From: CAVZMO01 sp963776195
Lineage (GTDB): Bacteria > Nitrospirota > Thermodesulfovibrionia > Thermodesulfovibrionales > SM23-35
Length of the DNA: 64,000 nt
Assembly (NCBI GenBank): GCA_963776195.1
Contig: CAVZMO010000053.1
Coordinates: forward strand, 62,001 to 126,000
Reading direction: 5' to 3'
Shown here: positions 61,209 through 64,000 of the stretch, in pieces
How the letters are laid out: the number at the start of each line of letters is the position of its first letter
How positions within the stretch are numbered: position 1 is the first letter of the stretch
Made by a program: the position numbers and the translations under genes
Notes under the pieces: model-generated
Databases searched by the model: none
Told to the model about the DNA's origin: nothing
What the model saw: the letters and a program-made list of their open reading frames with translations, nothing else

Positions 61209-62159
61209 ATGGGGGAAAAATATGCGATAGGGATAGATCTTGGCGGTACAAATATGAGGGCCGCCCTGGTCACGAGGGGCGGAGAAATTGTAAAAAAAAT
61301 GAAGGGGCCGACATCCGAAGAGGTCCTCGGTCCTCTCTTTTCGGCAATCGAAAGTCTTTATTCTGAAGAGATCGCAGGGATAGGACTGGGGGTAGCCGGG
61401 CTGATCAGCAGAGAAACTGACAGGGTTCTGATCTCTCCGAATCTCCGTAGCATAGAAAAGATCGATCTCGTCAACGAAACAAGAGAAAAATTTAGGGTTC
61501 CGGTATTTATTGAGAACGATGCAAATGCTGCGGCCCTCGGCGAGCTTTGGAGCGGCGCCGGCAAAGATTTTTCAAGCTTTGTCCTTTTCACCCTTGGTAC
61601 GGGCATAGGCGGAGGCATTGTCTATGACAGGAAACTCCTTCATGTCTCGGCCGAAATCGGCCATATGAGCATACATGCCGATGGTGAGAAATGTCCCTGC
61701 GGCAATTCGGGCTGTCTCGAATCCTATGCCTCCATGCGGGCCATACTGGCGAAAGCATCCTCGGCCCTTGAGACAGGCAGAGAAAGCTTGCTGAGGCAAT
61801 ACTCCGGCGGAAATTTCTATAAACTCACGACCGAGGAGATTTATAGGGCGGCGCTTGACGGCGACAACCTTGCGAGAGAACTCCTGAAAAATGCCGGCAG
61901 GTATCTCGGCATCGGGATTGCGAATATGATTAACATCATGAGTCCGGAGGCGATTATTCTTGCGGGCGGGCTTACAGGCGCCTGGGAGATATACGTTCAG
62001 GAAGCGATGAAGGAGGCCTCGAGGAGAGCATTTAAGGAAATGTTCGAGAGGGTAAAAATTATTCCCTCACTCCTTATGGATGATGCAGGGGTTGTCGGGT
62101 CTGCGGGACTGGTATTCAGCTCAATTGATGTGAACAAAATTTCAGAGAAAGACGGATAA
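61209..62159 (+). CDS. ROK-family sugar kinase (probable glucokinase)
   Basis: This 316-residue product has the ATP phosphate loop IGIDLGGTNMRAAL, the catalytic Asp in IENDANAAALGELW, and the ROK zinc motif CPCGNSGCLES. Glucokinase is the usual role of ROK proteins of this length in bacteria without a DNA-binding domain, but sugar specificity cannot be read from sequence. It is 2 bp after the ferredoxin gene. Confidence 0.88.
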   Translation: MGEKYAIGIDLGGTNMRAALVTRGGEIVKKMKGPTSEEVLGPLFSAIESLYSEEIAGIGLGVAGLISRETDRVLISPNLRSIEKIDLVNETREKFRVPVFIENDANAAALGELWSGAGKDFSSFVLFTLGTGIGGGIVYDRKLLHVSAEIGHMSIHADGEKCPCGNSGCLESYASMRAILAKASSALETGRESLLRQYSGGNFYKLTTEEIYRAALDGDNLARELLKNAGRYLGIGIANMINIMSPEAIILAGGLTGAWEIYVQEAMKEASRRAFKEMFERVKIIPSLLMDDAGVVGSAGLVFSSIDVNKISEKDG

Positions 62160-62173
62160 AGGAGGAATTCTGA

Positions 62174-62782
62174 TTGAAAAGCAAAAAGAGACTTTTATGG
62201 GAATATGCAGAGGCGATAATTACGGCCCTGATTCTTGCACTTGTGATAAGGGCTTATGTCATACAGGCATTCAAGATACCGTCCGGTTCGATGATACCGA
62301 CACTGCTCGTCGGTGACCATATTCTTGTTACCAAATTCATATACGGGACAAGAATCCCTTTTTCTGATAAAAAAACACTGGTGTTTAGAAATCCCGAGAA
62401 GGGGGATATAATAGTCTTTAAATTCCCGGAGAATCCCAAGAAGGATTTTATCAAAAGGGTCATAGCTACGGAAGGGGATGTTATTGAAGAAAGAAACAAG
62501 ATAATTTATCTTAACGGGGAGGCGGTTAAGGAACCTTATGCGAAGCATGTTGACAACCTTTTGAGGTTTGGCATGAATGATCCGAGAGACAACTTTGGAC
62601 CATTGAGGGTGCCTAAAGATAAGCTATTCGTAATGGGGGATAACCGGGATCAGAGTTATGACAGCAGATATTGGGGGTTCGTTGATCTTAAAGCGGTGCT
62701 GGGTAAGGCACTCATTATTTATTGGTCCTGGGACCCTGATAATTTTGCCAGATTCAACAGGATAGGGAGGGTGATACGATGA
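62174..62782 (+). CDS. lepB: Signal peptidase I
   Basis: LepB cleaves signal peptides at the outer face of the inner membrane. This 202-residue protein starts at TTG 62174 with AGGAGG 8 bases upstream. It has one N-terminal membrane segment (about 12-30), the catalytic Ser39 in PSGSMIPTL and Lys94 in KKDFIKRVIATEGD, and the box GDNRDQSYDSRYWGFV. It overlaps the next gene by 4 bp. Confidence 0.96.
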   Translation: MKSKKRLLWEYAEAIITALILALVIRAYVIQAFKIPSGSMIPTLLVGDHILVTKFIYGTRIPFSDKKTLVFRNPEKGDIIVFKFPENPKKDFIKRVIATEGDVIEERNKIIYLNGEAVKEPYAKHVDNLLRFGMNDPRDNFGPLRVPKDKLFVMGDNRDQSYDSRYWGFVDLKAVLGKALIIYWSWDPDNFARFNRIGRVIR

Positions 62783-63135
62783 CAAAATTAGAGGTATTGA
62801 ATAACGAAAAAGGCTATATCAAATTAATTTTTGTTAGTGTTCTCATTGTGTTCCTCGGCTATTTGGGCGTAAAGTTCGGCACGCCCTATTACAACTATTC
62901 GGCCTTTAAGTCTGAAGCGAAAGAGATAGCGAGGATCAGTCTCGGAGATATTGAGAAGACGCGGGCGCAGATTTTTGAAAAGGCCGTGGAACTGAAGCTT
63001 CCTATTGAAGAGAAGGATATAGCGGTAACAAAAACGGTGAAAACGGTCAGGGTGAAGACGTCCTGGTCGGAGACAGTTGATATATTAGGGGTATACCAGA
63101 AAACTTTGGATTTTGATATCGACATAGTGGAATAA
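62779..63135 (+). CDS. Small membrane-anchored protein, DUF4845-like
   Basis: In this 118-residue protein, residues about 14-32 form a single membrane helix (YIKLIFVSVLIVFLGYLGV), with the rest outside. The C-terminal domain is charged (KTVRVKTSWSETVDILGVYQ). Its size and placement after lepB recall DUF4845 proteins, which follow lepB in many proteobacteria; function is unknown. Confidence 0.65.
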   Translation: MTKLEVLNNEKGYIKLIFVSVLIVFLGYLGVKFGTPYYNYSAFKSEAKEIARISLGDIEKTRAQIFEKAVELKLPIEEKDIAVTKTVKTVRVKTSWSETVDILGVYQKTLDFDIDIVE

Positions 63136-63136
63136 A

Positions 63137-63778
63137 ATGTTCACCGGTCTGATACTCGAAATGGGTGAGATTACATCCGTGAAAAAACAGGGGTTGGGGG
63201 CGATACTCTCACTCAGATCACGTGAAGTTGCGGCTGGCGCAGCCATCGGAGACAGTATCGCCGTTAATGGAGTGTGTCTTACCGTCGTGAGCAATAGGGA
63301 GAATGAGGTCTCCTTTGACCTCTCTGACGAAACCATGCGAAGCACAAACCTCGGGAGCCTCAAGGCAGGAGATTTGGTCAACCTTGAGCCTTCGTTGAGG
63401 CCGGATTCGAAAATCGGCGGTCATTTCGTAACGGGACATGTCGATACAATAGGAAAGATCCGCTCGAAGGTGAATGTGGGAGGCATGCTGAAGGTTGAGA
63501 TTGAAGCACCGGTCCAGGTGACGAGATTCCTTGTCAATAAAGGCTCAGTCGCAGTAGATGGAATAAGTCTCACCGTTGTTGATATACTTAAGGACGGTTT
63601 TTCCCTGGTTATCATTCCACATACCGCAAAATTAACAACCCTCGGATCTAAAGGATCGGGAGAAACGGTGAATATCGAGGCAGATATACTGGGCAAATAT
63701 GTTGCGAAATTCTTAAATAGAGATGAGGACAGGGATTCAAGATTTATGAAGACACTGATGGAAGAAGGATATGTTTAA
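63137..63778 (+). CDS. ribE: Riboflavin synthase alpha subunit
   Basis: This enzyme joins two lumazine molecules to make riboflavin. The 213-residue protein has two homologous lumazine-binding repeats: MFTGLILEMGEI with SIAVNGVCLTVV in the first, and HFVTGHVDTIGKI with SVAVDGISLTVV in the second. It starts one base after the previous stop. The C-terminal tail is short and charged. Confidence 0.95.
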   Translation: MFTGLILEMGEITSVKKQGLGAILSLRSREVAAGAAIGDSIAVNGVCLTVVSNRENEVSFDLSDETMRSTNLGSLKAGDLVNLEPSLRPDSKIGGHFVTGHVDTIGKIRSKVNVGGMLKVEIEAPVQVTRFLVNKGSVAVDGISLTVVDILKDGFSLVIIPHTAKLTTLGSKGSGETVNIEADILGKYVAKFLNRDEDRDSRFMKTLMEEGYV

Positions 63779-63824
63779 GTATAGGATAATGCAGCTATTG
63801 TTCAAAAATTTATTTAACTCGATA

Positions 63825-63846
63825 GGGTATGAACAGTATCCTTTTT
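63825..63846 (+). terminator. Weak terminator-like hairpin after ribE
   Basis: A 5-bp stem (63825-63829 with 63837-63841, including a G-U pair) is followed by five T's. The remainder of the 197-bp gap before the next start shows no FMN riboswitch signature. Confidence 0.3.
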
Positions 63847-63975
63847 AGTCAATTCGCAAAATGTTCCAAAAACCGTCAATGAAAGGTACACTAAGGTATC
63901 AGGAAATAAATTTTTTCACAACATCTGCATCATCTCAACAAGCTGAAGAATATTTTGGATAAGGAGTAAATCGGC

Positions 63976-64000
63976 ATGGAGAAGTATAAATTTAACACGG
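63976..64000 (+). CDS. Start of a gene, probably ribBA
   Basis: ATG at 63976 with AAGGAG 10 bases upstream opens a frame reading MEKYKFNT before the window ends. The position after ribE and the resemblance to the N-terminus of bifunctional RibBA proteins suggest 3,4-dihydroxybutanone-phosphate synthase/GTP cyclohydrolase II. Eight residues cannot prove it. Confidence 0.45.

Noticed and set aside
63779..63975. FMN riboswitch upstream of the probable ribBA gene
   Set aside because: The gap lacks the conserved RFN paired segments; only a weak hairpin with five T's is visible.

Overview
This window looks like chromosome from an anaerobic, diderm, sulfate- or sulfur-metabolising bacterium. The best guess is a Nitrospirota of the Thermodesulfovibrio type; another deep-branching sulfate reducer is possible. 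The case rests on a contiguous adk-sat-aprBA-qmoABC-hppA block, a Gram-negative rod-shape cluster (mreBCD-mrdA-rodA), a SurA-like chaperone, DapL-type lysine synthesis and a stand-alone AICAR transformylase. No tRNA or rRNA gene was seen.

Layout. (1) 1-5619, minus: RDD protein, mreB, mreC, mreD, mrdA, cysM, rodA (cut by the window edge). (2) 5834-18409, plus: rdgB, then adk, ATP sulfurylase, APS reductase (aprBA), the electron-transfer complex qmoABC and a proton-pumping pyrophosphatase: activation of sulfate to APS, its reduction to sulfite, recycling of AMP and disposal of PPi. (3) 18554-22476, plus: a YkgJ-type cysteine-cluster protein, purH-like AICARFT, a SurA/PrsA-like isomerase and a receiver/zinc-ribbon protein with a predicted leaderless promoter. 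(4) 22477-35773, minus: a complete chemosensory operon (DUF4388 protein, CheY, CheA, ExeA-like ATPase, CheW, an MCP fused to a PhnD-like binding domain, CheW, HEAT-repeat protein, CheR, CheB, GAF protein, CheY). (5) 36010-49181: a type I-C CRISPR-Cas island. It has 15 repeats and cas2-cas1-cas4-cas7-cas8c-cas5-cas3 on the minus strand. The operon is interrupted by an AbrB/PIN toxin-antitoxin pair, a 208-bp inverted-repeat element, a four-helix protein and a truncated Bro-N gene. Beyond cas3 lie a cas3 remnant, a Bro-N gene and a RelE/Phd pair. (6) 49284-55306: hisH, folK, dapL, then a sigma-54 two-component system next to a Lys/Ala-rich exported protein that has a near-consensus sigma-54 promoter. 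(7) 55445-64000, plus: livHMGF, acyP, recN, a ferredoxin, a ROK kinase, lepB, a small membrane protein, ribE and the first codons of a probable ribBA.

Sequence quality matters here. Eight genes (rdgB, adk, sat, hppA, the HEAT gene, the MCP, a Bro-N gene and livF) carry about thirteen single-base frameshifts, mostly one extra base, while the protein sequence resumes without loss in the next frame. I read these as consensus errors and annotate the genes as intact.

The most unusual items are the MCP with a cytoplasmic PhnD domain inside an expanded chemosensory operon, the toxin-antitoxin pair and transposable-looking element inside the cas operon, the internal ribosome site for Cas11c in cas8c, the sigma-54 promoter beside its probable regulator, and several -10 boxes placed directly before start codons.
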